The notes under the pieces: generated by a model
What the model was told of the DNA's origin: nothing
Databases searched by the model: none
Seen by the model: the letters and a program-made list of their open reading frames with translations, nothing else
Translations under genes and position numbers: made by a program
DNA from: Clostridium sp. ZS2-4
Lineage (GTDB): Bacteria > Bacillota > Clostridia > Clostridiales > Clostridiaceae
Assembly: GCF_026719745.1 (NCBI RefSeq)
Contig: NZ_JAPPRQ010000052.1
Coordinates: forward strand, 52,554-116,553
Direction: 5' to 3'
Length of the DNA stretch: 64,000 nucleotides
Part shown: in pieces, positions 8,811 to 20,465 of the stretch
Layout of the letters: every line of letters starts with the position of its first letter
Numbering within the stretch: the first letter of the stretch is position 1

Positions 8811-9860
8811 TTAAACTTTTATTATGTCAAATCCAGCAGCCTTTTTTAATCTATTCATAATTGCAATTCCCATTTCTTTTTCTTCAAAGGCTTCAGATAC
8901 TATTATATCCACATTTTCATCATCAAATTCTCTTAAAACTTTAAATAAGTTCTTTCCTATTCTATCTAACTGTTCTCTACTTCCTAATGATTTGATTATT
9001 GCATTAGAATAGTGCTTTGCAGTTTCATCTGTTGCCATTATTCCAACCTTCATACCTGCATCTATATAATTTTGCACTATTTCTTGTATTTTTGCAACAC
9101 TTTTTTTCAAATCTCCAGCTATAATTTTTACCGGCGCCTTTGGAGCGTAATGTCTATACTTCATTCCAGGTGCTTTTGGCTTGAAATCCTTTTCTGGTTT
9201 TTTCATTATAGCAGGATCAATATATATTCTGTTATCAATCTCACTTAACATTTCAAGAGTAATTCCACCCGGTCTCAAAACACATGGCGGTTCCACTGTG
9301 CAATCAACAATTGTAGACTCAAGACCTACATTACACTTTTCTCCACCAATTATATAATCAATTTTCCCATTCAAATCCTGAATACATCCTTCTATATCTG
9401 TTGGACTAGGTCTTCCTGATATATTAGCAGAAGGTGCAGCTATTGGTACTCCCGCTTCTTTTATAAGCTCTCTTGCTATCTTGTTTGAAGGCATTCTTAT
9501 TCCGACACTCTGAAGTCCAGCACTTGTTACATCAGGAATTTTTTTTGATTTCTTCATTATTAAAGTTAATGGTCCTGGCCAAAATTTTTCTATCATTTTT
9601 TTTGCTATTGAAGGAATTTCTTCAACAAATTCTTCAATATTAAAATCTCCTACATGAATAATAAGGGGATTATCTTGCGGTCTTCCTTTAGCTATAAATA
9701 TCTTTTTTACAGCTTCATTATCTAAAGCATTTGCTCCAAGTCCATAAACTGTTTCGGTTGGAAATGCCACGAGTCCACCTTGACGAATGACTTCCCCTGC
9801 TTTTTCCAACACTTCTATATTAGGATTTTCTTTGTCTAATAACTCAACTTTTGTTTTCAT
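8811..9860 (-). CDS. sua5: Threonylcarbamoyl-AMP synthase (Sua5/YwlC)
   Basis: This 349-residue enzyme makes threonylcarbamoyl-AMP from threonine, bicarbonate and ATP for t6A37 modification of tRNAs. The YrdC domain (about 1-205) shows FPTETVYGLGANA, KGRPQDNPL and SANISGRPSPT. A C-terminal Sua5 domain follows a linker rich in lysine and proline, making this the long form. The ATG is preceded by GAAGTGA. It heads the run sua5-ywlE-rpiB-upp. Confidence 0.95.
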   Translation of the reverse strand: MKTKVELLDKENPNIEVLEKAGEVIRQGGLVAFPTETVYGLGANALDNEAVKKIFIAKGRPQDNPLIIHVGDFNIEEFVEEIPSIAKKMIEKFWPGPLTLIMKKSKKIPDVTSAGLQSVGIRMPSNKIARELIKEAGVPIAAPSANISGRPSPTDIEGCIQDLNGKIDYIIGGEKCNVGLESTIVDCTVEPPCVLRPGGITLEMLSEIDNRIYIDPAIMKKPEKDFKPKAPGMKYRHYAPKAPVKIIAGDLKKSVAKIQEIVQNYIDAGMKVGIMATDETAKHYSNAIIKSLGSREQLDRIGKNLFKVLREFDDENVDIIVSEAFEEKEMGIAIMNRLKKAAGFDIIKV

Positions 9861-9908
9861 TCACATTCACTTCTTTGCTAATAGAATTAATCATTACTTT
9901 GTATTTTA

Positions 9909-10637
9909 TTATAATATATTAGTAATTACAAGTCCCAATATTATTCCGAAAAAAATACTAAAGGTTATATCCCTCCCACTTCTAAGCTTTAATGCCTCCG
10001 GAAGCATTTCACCAAATATTACATAAAGCATTATTCCAGAAGCAACACTTAAACAACCTCCTAAAAATGCAGGAGATATATTACCTAAACAAACTCCAAG
10101 CCACCCCCCTATAACAGTAGGTAATGCTGTAATAAATGCATATCTGATTATTTTTGAAATTTTAACCTTAGCCGCCATTAAAGGAGCTGCTATAGCAATT
10201 CCTTCTGGAATATCATGGATTACTATAAGTAAACTCATCTTGATTCCTAGATCTCCTCTAGCTAAAAAACCTACCCCCATTATAATACCTTCGGGAAAAT
10301 TATGAATCATAAGACCTGCTGCTGCCATAAAGGCTATCTTGTTATGACTTGTCTTAAATGTTGCTCTGCCAGAACTCACTATATCTATTAAAGCAATACT
10401 CAAAACCCCAGCAAAGGATAAAAGAATAGAACTCAAATAATTAATGTTTATAATAGCCTCCGGTATCAAATCCAACATAACAATGGATAGCATAAGCCCT
10501 GCTGCAAAAGCATTTATATTACCTATTATCTTATTTGTTGGTTTTTTTATAATTATCCCTATAGATGCTCCAAGCATAGTCCCCGCCAAAGAAAATATAC
10601 TTGCTATTGTTACTATAACTGTAAATTTATTAAACAA
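9909..10637 (-). CDS. ZIP family metal transporter
   Basis: This 242-residue membrane protein has about eight hydrophobic segments. The ZIP metal-binding helices are clear: HNFPEGIIMGVGF and, one helix later, HDIPEGIAIAAPL. ZIP proteins import Zn2+, Fe2+ or Mn2+; the substrate cannot be told from sequence. It begins with TTG, preceded by a run of Gs at suitable distance. It lies between sua5 and a small membrane protein gene. Confidence 0.9.
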   Translation of the reverse strand: MFNKFTVIVTIASIFSLAGTMLGASIGIIIKKPTNKIIGNINAFAAGLMLSIVMLDLIPEAIININYLSSILLSFAGVLSIALIDIVSSGRATFKTSHNKIAFMAAAGLMIHNFPEGIIMGVGFLARGDLGIKMSLLIVIHDIPEGIAIAAPLMAAKVKISKIIRYAFITALPTVIGGWLGVCLGNISPAFLGGCLSVASGIMLYVIFGEMLPEALKLRSGRDITFSIFFGIILGLVITNIL

Positions 10638-10691
10638 ATAAATACCCCCCGTTTCTATTTTATAATATTTTAGTAAACGGGAGTTTATTCT

Positions 10692-11264
10692 CTACTTTCT
10701 ATATTCTTTTATTTTCTCTATTGCTTCATCTGTAAAATAAGCCTTAACACAATACCTATATATCAGATTTAAAAGTTCATACTTATAATATCCACCTTTA
10801 TTTATTATTATATAATAATATTTTTTTTGTAGATTTTCTACTTTAGAATTAATCTTATACCCATTTTTCAAAGTGTACTTTTCCATAAATTTCAAATCTA
10901 TCATGTTAATATTTTTATTTCTCATTCCTGACTTCAAAATCAGTACTATTTTCATATCTTTTTTATCATTTATAGTATGAACAAACATAACATTATTACA
11001 TATAATACTATATTTACCACACCAAAGACCGTTTTGAATCTTCAACTTACCGCTATATTCAAATTTTAATGTTTGTGTGTGAATGTGTACTAAAATAGAA
11101 ATAACTATCAAAAACTCAATAACCACTAAATAAGTTATAATAAAAAAAGAAGCTTTTCTGGTTATAACTACCGAAATTGGAAGTAATAAAAAAATAAAGC
11201 TCATAGATAGCCAAAACCTTTTAAAAGACTTCTTTTGCTTTCTAATAGCTTTATTTATATTCAT
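10692..11264 (-). CDS. Hypothetical membrane protein
   Basis: This 190-residue protein is not recognised. It has a basic N-terminus (KAIRKQKKSFKRF), then two adjacent membrane segments (about residues 17-35 and 41-60), then a mostly beta-like, lysine-rich region likely to lie in the cytosol. An AGAGGTGAATC site precedes the ATG. The topology resembles small two-helix PH-like membrane proteins, but no motif confirms that. It lies just downstream of prfA. Confidence 0.65.
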   Translation of the reverse strand: MNINKAIRKQKKSFKRFWLSMSFIFLLLPISVVITRKASFFIITYLVVIEFLIVISILVHIHTQTLKFEYSGKLKIQNGLWCGKYSIICNNVMFVHTINDKKDMKIVLILKSGMRNKNINMIDLKFMEKYTLKNGYKINSKVENLQKKYYYIIINKGGYYKYELLNLIYRYCVKAYFTDEAIEKIKEYRK

Positions 11265-11292
11265 GATTCACCTCTATAAAAATTAATCAAAT

Positions 11293-12369
11293 TTATTCAT
11301 TGTTTCCCATAGCCTTCATTTTTTCAGCTTGTTCAACAGTTATCAATGCATCAATTATTTCGTTCATATCCCCATCAAGGAAAGAATCTAATTTATATAA
11401 TGTAAGACCTATTCTATGCTCTGTAACCCTACCTTGAGGATAGTTATATGTTCTTATTCTTTCACTTCTATCTCCTGAACCAACCTGACTTTTTCTATCA
11501 GCAGCTATTCCAGCATTTCTTTCTGCTTCTGCCTTTTCATAAAGTCTAGCCTTTAATACCTTTAATGCTTTTTCTTTATTTTTAAGCTGTGACTTTTCAT
11601 CTTGGCATGATACTACAATTCCTGTTGGTAAGTGAGTCATTCTAACAGCAGAGTCTGTAGTATTTACACACTGTCCACCGTTTCCAGAAGCTCTGAATAC
11701 ATCTACTCTTATATCATTAGGATCTATATCAATTTCAACATCGTCAACTTCCGGCAGTACTGCAACAGTTGCTGTAGATGTATGAATTCTTCCGCTTGAT
11801 TCAGTATCAGGTACTCTTTGAACTCTATGAACTCCACTTTCAAATTTCATTTTACTGTAAGCTGAATCTCCTCTAAGCATAAATACAACTTCTTTAAATC
11901 CTCCAATATCTGTCTCATTGGAACTCATAAATTCTGTTTTCCATCCATGACGCTCAGCATATCTTGTATACATTCTGAAAAGATTAGCAGCAAACAATGC
12001 AGCTTCATCTCCTCCTGCACCTGCTCTTATTTCAATAAATACATTTTTATCATCATTAGGATCCTTTGGAAGCATTAATATTTTCAATTCTTCTTCAGAT
12101 TTACTCTTATTTTCTTCAAGCTCTTTTATTTCTTCTTGAAGCATTTCTCTTAATTCTCTATCATTTTCTTCTTGAAGCATTTCCTTATCTACTTCTATAT
12201 CCTCTAAAGCCTTTTTATATTCCTTATACTTATTAACTATAACTTCTAGTTCAGCATGTTCTTTACATAACTTTCGCCACTCATTTTGATTAGCCATAAC
12301 TGATGGGTCACTAATTTTTATAGACAATTCATCATATTTATTTTCTATAAATTCCAGCTTATCTAACAT
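11293..12369 (-). CDS. prfA: Peptide chain release factor 1
   Basis: RF1 (358 residues) terminates translation at UAA and UAG. It carries the GGQ motif that triggers peptidyl-tRNA hydrolysis ([16 protein letters not shown]). The stop-codon reading tripeptide of the PxT type (VPDTES) distinguishes RF1 from RF2. It lies downstream of prmC, whose product methylates the GGQ glutamine; this pairing is conserved in Firmicutes. Confidence 0.97.
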   Translation of the reverse strand: MLDKLEFIENKYDELSIKISDPSVMANQNEWRKLCKEHAELEVIVNKYKEYKKALEDIEVDKEMLQEENDRELREMLQEEIKELEENKSKSEEELKILMLPKDPNDDKNVFIEIRAGAGGDEAALFAANLFRMYTRYAERHGWKTEFMSSNETDIGGFKEVVFMLRGDSAYSKMKFESGVHRVQRVPDTESSGRIHTSTATVAVLPEVDDVEIDIDPNDIRVDVFRASGNGGQCVNTTDSAVRMTHLPTGIVVSCQDEKSQLKNKEKALKVLKARLYEKAEAERNAGIAADRKSQVGSGDRSERIRTYNYPQGRVTEHRIGLTLYKLDSFLDGDMNEIIDALITVEQAEKMKAMGNNE

Positions 12370-12454
12370 TACTATATCACTCCGTATTCATATTTTCACA
12401 TTTTATTATTATATCATAACTACATAGACTTTGACAATTCACGCTATAATCCTC

Positions 12455-13315
12455 TTAATTTTTAACTCTCAATATTCCTGTAACTACTCTGTCTAATCCT
12501 GCTAAATCTTTGATACATCTTATTTCTTCAAATCCATTTCCCATCAAAATATTGTATACATCTTCTTTTTGGTCATGCCCTATTTCAAAACCTATCATTC
12601 CGCCTTGTTTTAATATCTTTAAGCTCTGTTTTGTTATCTTCTTATAGAATTCTAATCCATCATCGCCACCACAAAGGGCTATATATGGCTCATAATTCTT
12701 AACATCTTCCATTAATGTAGGAATAACATCCTTCCTTATATATGGTGGATTTGATAAAACCACATCAAATCGTCTTTCACTTTCTATAGCTTCCTCTAAT
12801 AGATCACTTTTATAAATCTTTATTCTATCTTCAAGATTAAATTTATTTATATTTTCTAAGGTAACTTCATAAGCTGTATCCGATATATCATAACAATAAA
12901 TTCTAGTATTTTCTAAAATTTCCCCTATCGAAATACCTATTGCACCACTACCACAACATACATCACATATGTCTATATAATTATTTTGTTTTATTTTATC
13001 TAAAGCTTCTTCCACTAAAATTTCAGTATCCCCTCTTGGAATAAGAACACCTTCTCTTACATTAAAATTTATTCCCATAAACTCACATTCTTCTAATATA
13101 TATTTTATAGGCATTTTATTCTTTCGAAGTTCTATTAAACGAAAATACTCTTTTATATCTCCCTCATCAACTTCCAATTCTCTATTTAACATTATGAACA
13201 ATTTGTCTTTTTTTAAAACCTTTTGCAGTAATAATTGAGTATCCAACATATATGTCTCAATATTTTCACACTTCAAAACATTATATCCCTTTATCAATAA
13301 TTCTCCTATTTTCAA
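12455..13315 (-). CDS. prmC: Release factor glutamine N5-methyltransferase
   Basis: This 286-residue SAM-dependent enzyme methylates the GGQ glutamine of release factors. It has an N-terminal helical domain, then a Rossmann fold with DVCCGSGAIGISIG and the catalytic NPPY (VVLSNPPYIRK). I chose a TTG start at 13315 because AGAGGTGG lies just upstream and the length then matches the family. The in-frame ATG 18 codons further upstream lacks a ribosome binding site. Confidence 0.93.
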   Translation of the reverse strand: MKIGELLIKGYNVLKCENIETYMLDTQLLLQKVLKKDKLFIMLNRELEVDEGDIKEYFRLIELRKNKMPIKYILEECEFMGINFNVREGVLIPRGDTEILVEEALDKIKQNNYIDICDVCCGSGAIGISIGEILENTRIYCYDISDTAYEVTLENINKFNLEDRIKIYKSDLLEEAIESERRFDVVLSNPPYIRKDVIPTLMEDVKNYEPYIALCGGDDGLEFYKKITKQSLKILKQGGMIGFEIGHDQKEDVYNILMGNGFEEIRCIKDLAGLDRVVTGILRVKN

Positions 13316-13403
13316 AATACCACCTCTTTGTGAAAAGCATTGAAATAACAAAAACATACTAAAAAACAAACATCTTTAGCAATAATGAATTCTTATTATC
13401 ATT

Positions 13404-13433
13404 AAAAATCACTTGCATACGCAAGTGATTTTT
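13404..13433 (-). terminator. Terminator at the end of the yqhQ-like gene
   Basis: A perfect 13-bp stem (13404-13416 with 13421-13433) has the 4-base loop ATAC and A/T runs on both sides. The right arm reaches the stop codon of the yqhQ-like gene. Confidence 0.85.
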
Positions 13434-14470
13434 TATAGTAGTTTGCTTTCTACTTTAAATTCAGTTTCTTTCATTTCTATCTCTTCTCTTCTTATTTCTT
13501 GTACCTCTTTTTCAACTGTTTCTTTATTATTTATTTTTCCCTTTATACTTTCAACTGTTTCTATTCCTTCTGCCACTTTAAGCGATACTATTGCTACCTC
13601 CAGCTGACTTAAATCTGGTTCCCTAGTTGTAAGCTTTTGAAGTTTAAGACCTGGATAAGCTAATACTCTTGAAAGCATACCTTGGCTTTTTCCCATCCAT
13701 TTTATCAACTCATAAGTTATTCCAGAAACTACTGGCAAAAGAACTACCCTATACCCTATTCTCTCTATTATTGAATTCCAAGGAGTTAGAGAGAATAAAA
13801 CAATGCTTACTATCATTACCAAAAACAAAAAATTAGTACCGCATCTTGGATGTAATCTTTCCTGCTTTTGAGCATTTTCCGGTATTAATTCTTCATCTTG
13901 TTCATAACAAAATATAGTTTTATGTTCCGCACCATGATACTGAAAAACTCTCTTTATATCATCCATCTTTCCTATAAGATATATATATATTAAAAATATA
14001 CCTACTCTTATAATGCCTTCAAAAATATTTAGCAATAAATTATTTTGAACATTTAATTTTTTAACTCCACTTGCCACAAAAGTAGGAAGTATAAAAAATA
14101 ACAAAACAGAAAACATTAGCGATAAAACAAGTGAAAACCCCATTATTACATCATTAGTTTTATCCTTAAATATCCCCTCTACCCATTTATCAAATTTTGT
14201 TGCTTCTTCAGTTTCATTCTCTTCTTCAAAAAATGAAGCTGAATAATTTAATGTCTTTATTCCTAAAATCAAAGAATCAATAAGTGTAATAAATCCTCTT
14301 ATTATAGGAAGTGAAAAAAACTTATTTCTCTTGGTAAGAGGTATCTTTTCTTCAAATTCTACTTCTATTTCTCCATTTGTTTTCCTAACAGCAGTAGCAA
14401 CCCCACAGTTTCCTCTCATCATCACACCCTCGATTACAGCTTGCCCTCCTACCGAACATTTTTTCTTCAT
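13433..14470 (-). CDS. DUF1385 (YqhQ family) membrane protein
   Basis: This 345-residue protein starts with the family signature KCSVGGQAVIEGVMMRG. It has several membrane helices between about residues 100 and 250 and a conserved YHGAEHKTIFCYE segment with possible metal ligands. The last 45 residues are a charged K/E-rich tail. Molecular function is not established. I chose the ATG at 14470 because AGAGGTG lies at good distance. It lies between tdk and prmC, as in many clostridia. Confidence 0.88.
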   Translation of the reverse strand: MKKKCSVGGQAVIEGVMMRGNCGVATAVRKTNGEIEVEFEEKIPLTKRNKFFSLPIIRGFITLIDSLILGIKTLNYSASFFEEENETEEATKFDKWVEGIFKDKTNDVIMGFSLVLSLMFSVLLFFILPTFVASGVKKLNVQNNLLLNIFEGIIRVGIFLIYIYLIGKMDDIKRVFQYHGAEHKTIFCYEQDEELIPENAQKQERLHPRCGTNFLFLVMIVSIVLFSLTPWNSIIERIGYRVVLLPVVSGITYELIKWMGKSQGMLSRVLAYPGLKLQKLTTREPDLSQLEVAIVSLKVAEGIETVESIKGKINNKETVEKEVQEIRREEIEMKETEFKVESKLL

Positions 14471-14586
14471 AATATGCACCTCTTTTCATACATAGGCCTC
14501 TGTAGCTTTTATAATACAACACTTCATATTATTTTTCAAAGGAATTTGCGATTAATATTGTTACATAACTGTAAATTTTATGATTG

Positions 14587-15177
14587 CTATTTATATTTTT
14601 GTTTATACTTAAAATAGCAGCTTGCACAAAGTGATTGATATTCAACATTATCTTCTTGGTCAATAGCTATTTGCTCTCCCTCAAAAACAAATTGTCCATT
14701 TATTTTCCTACCATTCAAAATAGCTTTTTTACCACATTTACAAATAGTCTTTAGTTCCTCTATACTATGTGCTAATAATAACAATCTTGAGCTTCCTTCA
14801 AATCCATTCATCTGGAAATCTGTACGAAGACCATAACATATTATTGGTATATCTATTTTTACCGCTATTTCAAATAACTGATCGATTTGCTCTTTTTTAA
14901 AAAACTGCACCTCATCCGCCAACACACAATCTATTTTTCCATTTTCTTTTATCCACTTTTCTACTCTTTCATATATATTTTCATAGTTTTCGAAAAGCAT
15001 ATCTACCTTTCTCCTTATACCCAGCCTTGAAACCACAGTATCTCCACCCTTTGTATCTGTTTTGGGTTTGATAATAATTACATTCATTCCTCTTTCTTTA
15101 TAATTATGAGCAACTTGCAGTAAATTGGTTGATTTACCACAATTCATCGCTCCATATCTAAAATATAGTTTACTCAT
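14587..15177 (-). CDS. tdk: Thymidine kinase
   Basis: This 196-residue type II thymidine kinase makes dTMP from thymidine with ATP. Visible are the P-loop GAMNCGKST near the N-terminus, the Walker B-like VLADEVQFF, the Asp/Glu base region and zinc cysteines (CKCGKK and CASC). The ATG follows GGAGGCATAAAAAT. Together with upp and the dCMP deaminase nearby it contributes to pyrimidine salvage. Confidence 0.96.
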   Translation of the reverse strand: MSKLYFRYGAMNCGKSTNLLQVAHNYKERGMNVIIIKPKTDTKGGDTVVSRLGIRRKVDMLFENYENIYERVEKWIKENGKIDCVLADEVQFFKKEQIDQLFEIAVKIDIPIICYGLRTDFQMNGFEGSSRLLLLAHSIEELKTICKCGKKAILNGRKINGQFVFEGEQIAIDQEDNVEYQSLCASCYFKYKQKYK

Positions 15178-15336
15178 ATTTTTATGCCTCCATTACTTGT
15201 TGGTTTAATAATTTACTAATTCATTTTACATGGTTAATCCTTCAAGTTTCAAGTGTAATCTTTAACAATCTCTTTGACATAAAAAAGCCTTATATATTAT
15301 TGCTATTTTATATTCTCTATGTTATAATTTTAAGAG

Positions 15337-15366
15337 TTGACAATGCGGTTTGAATTATTCTAATAA
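15337..15366 (+). promoter_or_regulatory. Sigma-A type promoter of rpmE
   Basis: TTGACA (15337-15342), an 18-base spacer and TAATAA (15361-15366) lie 32 bases before the rpmE ATG. Confidence 0.75.
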
Positions 15367-15397
15367 AGAATAATCTTTGTAAGTGAGGTGAAACGAA

Positions 15398-15604
15398 ATG
15401 AAGGAAGGTTTACATCCTGAATATAATCATGATGCAGTAGTTAAATGTGCATGTGGAAATACTTTCACTACTGGTTCTGTTAAAAACGAACTTAAAGTAG
15501 ATGTATGTTCTAACTGTCATCCATTCTATACTGGAAAACAAAAAGTTTTAGATACAGGTGGAAGAATTGACAAATTCATGACAAAATACAATTTAAAGAA
15601 ATAA
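15398..15604 (+). CDS. rpmE: 50S ribosomal protein L31
   Basis: This 68-residue protein is part of the large ribosomal subunit. It is the zinc-binding (C+) type, with cysteines in VKCACGN and [13 protein letters not shown]. Length is normal. An AAGTGAGGTG site precedes the ATG. It is the only plus-strand gene in this part of the window and converges with rho, from whose stop codon it is separated by 28 bp. Confidence 0.97.
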   Translation: MKEGLHPEYNHDAVVKCACGNTFTTGSVKNELKVDVCSNCHPFYTGKQKVLDTGGRIDKFMTKYNLKK

Positions 15605-15610
15605 AACATA

Positions 15611-15655
15611 GTAAAGAAAAATGGGAAAGATTTTATCTTTCCCATTTTTCTTTAC
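15611..15655 (+). terminator. rpmE terminator that also encodes the Rho C-terminus
   Basis: A perfect 20-bp stem (15611-15630 with 15636-15655) has a 5-base loop. Read on the minus strand, the right arm encodes the last seven Rho residues (SKEKWER), and the loop carries the rho stop codon. The structure is followed by little additional T-run beyond the stem itself. Confidence 0.85.
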
Positions 15656-17051
15656 TAAACAAATCTAAAAATTCTCTATTGTTTTTTGTTTTGCTCATTA
15701 AACCAATCAGTTTTTCTGTTACATTTCCAATATTACCTTCATTGTACATAACTTTCCTTATTCTAAATGAAGCATCTAATTCTTCTTGTAAAAGCAATAA
15801 ATCGTCTCTTCTTGTACCTGATTTATAAATATCTATTGCTGGGAAAATTCTTCTTTCTTCAAGTTTTCTATTTAAGTGAACTTCCATATTTCCAGTTCCC
15901 TTAAATTCTTCAAAAATCATATCATCCATTCTACTTCCAGTATCAACTAAAGCAGTTGCAAGGATTGTAAGACTTCCACCTTCTTCTATATTTCTTGCAG
16001 CTCCAAAGAATTTTTTAGGCATTATTAATGCTCCTGGATCAAGTCCACCTGATAAAGTTCTTCCTGTTGGATTTATAGTCAAGTTATATGCTCTCGCAAG
16101 TCTTGTTAAGCTATCTAAAAGAACTATAACATCTTGTCCCTGTTCAACCATTCTTTTTGCTCTCTCAAGTACCATATAAGCAACCTTTGTGTGATGATCC
16201 GGTTCCTCATCAAAAGTTGAATATATAACCTCACCATTAATAGATCTCTCCATATCAGTCACTTCTTCCGGTCTTTCATCTATCAAAAGTACTATCAATT
16301 TAGACTCTGGATGATTTTCAGAAATACTGTGAGCTACTTTTTTTAGAAGTGTAGTTTTACCTGCCTTAGGCGGTGCAACTATTATCCCTCTCTGTCCCTT
16401 ACCTATTGGAGAAATTATATCCATCAATCTTGAAGATAAATCTGATTGATTAGTTTCCAATCTCAATCTTTCAGTTGGGTAGATAGGCGTTAATGTCTCA
16501 AATTTTTTTCTTCCAACAGCTTTTTCTGGATTTTCTCCATTTATCTTTTGAACATATAAAAGAGCTTGGAATTTTTCTCCTTCTTTTGCTGTTCTAACTT
16601 TACCTTCTACTTCATCACCTGTTTTTAAATTAAATCTTCTTATTTGTGATGGTGATACATAGATATCTTTTGGTCCCGTTAAATAATTTTGTCCTCTTAA
16701 AAATCCATAGTTATTATTTTCTATGATTTCTAAAACTCCTTTTGCAGTATCAGACTCATGTATCATCTCTTTAAGGTTTTTACCTTTATCTTTATCTTCA
16801 TTTTCATTATTCTCTTCTTCAACATCACTTTGGTTCTCTTTAGTTTCTGCTAACTCTTTTTTATGTACAGCTTTTGGAGCTATTTTTTCCCTTAATACAA
16901 CCCCTTCTTTATTTATAGCTAAAGGTGAAGTCTTATTTATACATTCAATCAGTTCTGATTTCTTCAACTTAGAAGTTCCTTTAACTCCTAATTCTTTAGC
17001 TATTTGTTTAAGTTCGACAACCGTCATACTCTCTAATTCTTTGTTTGTCAA
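15633..17051 (-). CDS. rho: Transcription termination factor Rho
   Basis: This 472-residue RNA-dependent ATPase ends transcription. The N-terminus holds a Rho-N helical domain (about 1-45), followed by a charged Q/N/E/D/K-rich insert (about 60-100), a cold-shock-like RNA-binding domain and the ATPase domain with [11 protein letters not shown] (Walker A) and [16 protein letters not shown] (Walker B). I chose the TTG at 17051, 7 bases after GGAGGT; the ATG 5 codons upstream overlaps that site. The final codons lie inside the rpmE terminator. Confidence 0.96.
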   Translation of the reverse strand: MTNKELESMTVVELKQIAKELGVKGTSKLKKSELIECINKTSPLAINKEGVVLREKIAPKAVHKKELAETKENQSDVEEENNENEDKDKGKNLKEMIHESDTAKGVLEIIENNNYGFLRGQNYLTGPKDIYVSPSQIRRFNLKTGDEVEGKVRTAKEGEKFQALLYVQKINGENPEKAVGRKKFETLTPIYPTERLRLETNQSDLSSRLMDIISPIGKGQRGIIVAPPKAGKTTLLKKVAHSISENHPESKLIVLLIDERPEEVTDMERSINGEVIYSTFDEEPDHHTKVAYMVLERAKRMVEQGQDVIVLLDSLTRLARAYNLTINPTGRTLSGGLDPGALIMPKKFFGAARNIEEGGSLTILATALVDTGSRMDDMIFEEFKGTGNMEVHLNRKLEERRIFPAIDIYKSGTRRDDLLLLQEELDASFRIRKVMYNEGNIGNVTEKLIGLMSKTKNNREFLDLFSKEKWER

Positions 17052-17310
17052 ACATAGCACCTCCATATTAAATTAATTATATATATTAACCTTTGGGAAA
17101 TAGATAACAGAGAAATATTTGAAAGGTATTACCTTTTAGATTATAACCTATTTTTTATTTTTTATCTACTTTTTTCATAAAAAAAGTAATCTGGATGCAA
17201 ACAATCATCTCAGACTACTTTATATTTATATAGATATTACATTTATCAATACTCATTGTTCAATAATCAATTTATAAAAAAATTTCTTCTTAATTATTTT
17301 CACTTGTTTT

Positions 17311-17655
17311 TTAAAGCATTGCGTAAATTTTTTTATTCACTTCCATATATTTATTAATTTTTTCTTCAACTTTCTCAGTTTTACCTATAAAAAATATAGG
17401 TGAACCAACTTTCTCACATCCTCCAATTACCATAGCACCTTTTATTAGCTCATTTATTTTGTAGGTATAATAATGGTATTCTCTGCATATAGGGCATTTT
17501 ACTTTTACTTCAATTTCTTTATTATTAGTGTACACTGTATCAACCACGTCAAAATATTTAGACATATCTACTATCTCAAATATAGATATTTTTTTTAAAT
17601 CATACTGTCCACTGTAATTCTTAAAAGCAACACTAATAACAGAATCTATAAACAA
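17311..17655 (-). CDS. Hypothetical protein with CPxC motif
   Basis: This 114-residue protein is not recognised. It begins with TTG after a G-rich ribosome binding site. A KCPICREYHYYTY motif in the middle and a GGCE further on suggest a small zinc-binding or treble-clef-like fold, but only three cysteines are near each other. The C-terminal 30 residues are charged and helical. It stands alone between rho and pyrG. Confidence 0.6.
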   Translation of the reverse strand: MFIDSVISVAFKNYSGQYDLKKISIFEIVDMSKYFDVVDTVYTNNKEIEVKVKCPICREYHYYTYKINELIKGAMVIGGCEKVGSPIFFIGKTEKVEEKINKYMEVNKKIYAML

Positions 17656-17790
17656 CAGTTACACCCCCCCATATTCTAATTCTAATTCTAATTTATTTAA
17701 TAAATTCTATTTTAAATCTATATTTCCTTCAAAATCACACAAAAATTTTCATAAAAATAAGTTTAAATGTACATCCTTTGTCCCAAAACT

Positions 17791-17857
17791 ATAAACAAAT
17801 AAAAATAAGCATAAAGTCATATTTCATCTAACTTTACGCTTATTTTTATCTGTTTAT
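17791..17857 (-). terminator. pyrG terminator
   Basis: A long inverted repeat (about 17791-17819 with 17829-17857, few mismatches) lies 45 bases past the pyrG stop and is A/T-rich at its base. Confidence 0.75.
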
Positions 17858-17901
17858 ATTATTTTTGCTTGATTTATTTATACCTTGAAATTTATTTTCT
17901 T

Positions 17902-19554
<1,653 letters not shown>

Positions 19555-19678
19555 TTATATACTAGCTACTATAATAGAAATTACCCTATAAAATAGTTTA
19601 AGTATGCCCTAAAACATATTTACTATGATATCACATTTCTTGTTGTTGTGCTAGTCTTTTTTTATTTTATTTTTTTGC

Positions 19679-19972
19679 TTAATTTACTTCATCAAGCTTA
19701 TCTTGAATCTCAAAATATATCTCTCTAAATCCCTTGTTTATAAGAAATTTTTCTTCACCCCTTTTCTCGTTATATCTAATACTTCTTTTATTATTTATGG
19801 AAAAATCTCTATTTATTTTATGCAAATCATCACATTTATATTTCTTTAACAACAAAAATAAAAGATACTTACATTCCTTATCTTTCATTATTTTATATAT
19901 TTCTTTTCTTTCAATTTCTTTCATACAACAAATAATTTTAATTATTTCCTCATATTTGTCTATATTATACAT
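19679..19972 (-). CDS. Hypothetical small charged protein
   Basis: This 97-residue protein is not recognised. It is rich in K, E, I and Y with a cysteine pair (IICCMKE) near residue 15 and is predicted to be mostly helical. An excellent AAGTGAGGTGG site precedes the ATG, which argues that it is a true gene. It lies between the DUF1934 gene and pyrG on the same strand. Confidence 0.6.
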   Translation of the reverse strand: MYNIDKYEEIIKIICCMKEIERKEIYKIMKDKECKYLLFLLLKKYKCDDLHKINRDFSINNKRSIRYNEKRGEEKFLINKGFREIYFEIQDKLDEVN

Positions 19973-20031
19973 AAAACCACCTCACTTGAATTATTATCCA
20001 AATGAGGTTTTATTAAACACAAGCTCCATAT

Positions 20032-20448
20032 TTATTTAGTTTTGATATCAATATTTAATATAGTTTTCAAAGTTTTTTGTCCCTGTAGACTCATGTCATA
20101 ATCAATAAAAACTTTTCCACCTTCATTATTTATATCTATATTAAGCTTATTAGTTTCTATTAATAATTCCAATGTGCCGTAAGGAGTATTATACATAGAT
20201 ATTTCTTTTTTATTATTCTTAAACTTCATTTTAGCATTTGTTGTTCCCATTCTTATTAAAGAAAACTCATTAGGCTCAATTTTTAGTGTTGTAGTAGTTC
20301 CTTCCATGCCAGATAAAGCTGTTTCTTCATAAACTGCATAATAGCAGTTCTCTTTTTCATAAAACTCTCCTTGAGTAATAATCTCTATTGCTTCATCCTC
20401 ATTGCCTATTTGTTTACTTCCAACAGATATTATGGCTTTTTTACCCAT
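20032..20448 (-). CDS. DUF1934 family protein (YwiB-like)
   Basis: This 138-residue protein looks like an all-beta, calycin-like DUF1934 member: a K-rich N-terminus, GEFYEKENCYYAVYEET, the TTTTLKIEP strand, SLIRMG and a C-terminal DYDMSLQGQ segment. Function is unknown. I place the start at the ATG at 20448, although a GTG four codons upstream (20460) is possible. It follows the PP-loop gene by 17 bp. Confidence 0.75.
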   Translation of the reverse strand: MGKKAIISVGSKQIGNEDEAIEIITQGEFYEKENCYYAVYEETALSGMEGTTTTLKIEPNEFSLIRMGTTNAKMKFKNNKKEISMYNTPYGTLELLIETNKLNIDINNEGGKVFIDYDMSLQGQKTLKTILNIDIKTK

Positions 20449-20465
20449 CCACACCTTCACTTCCT

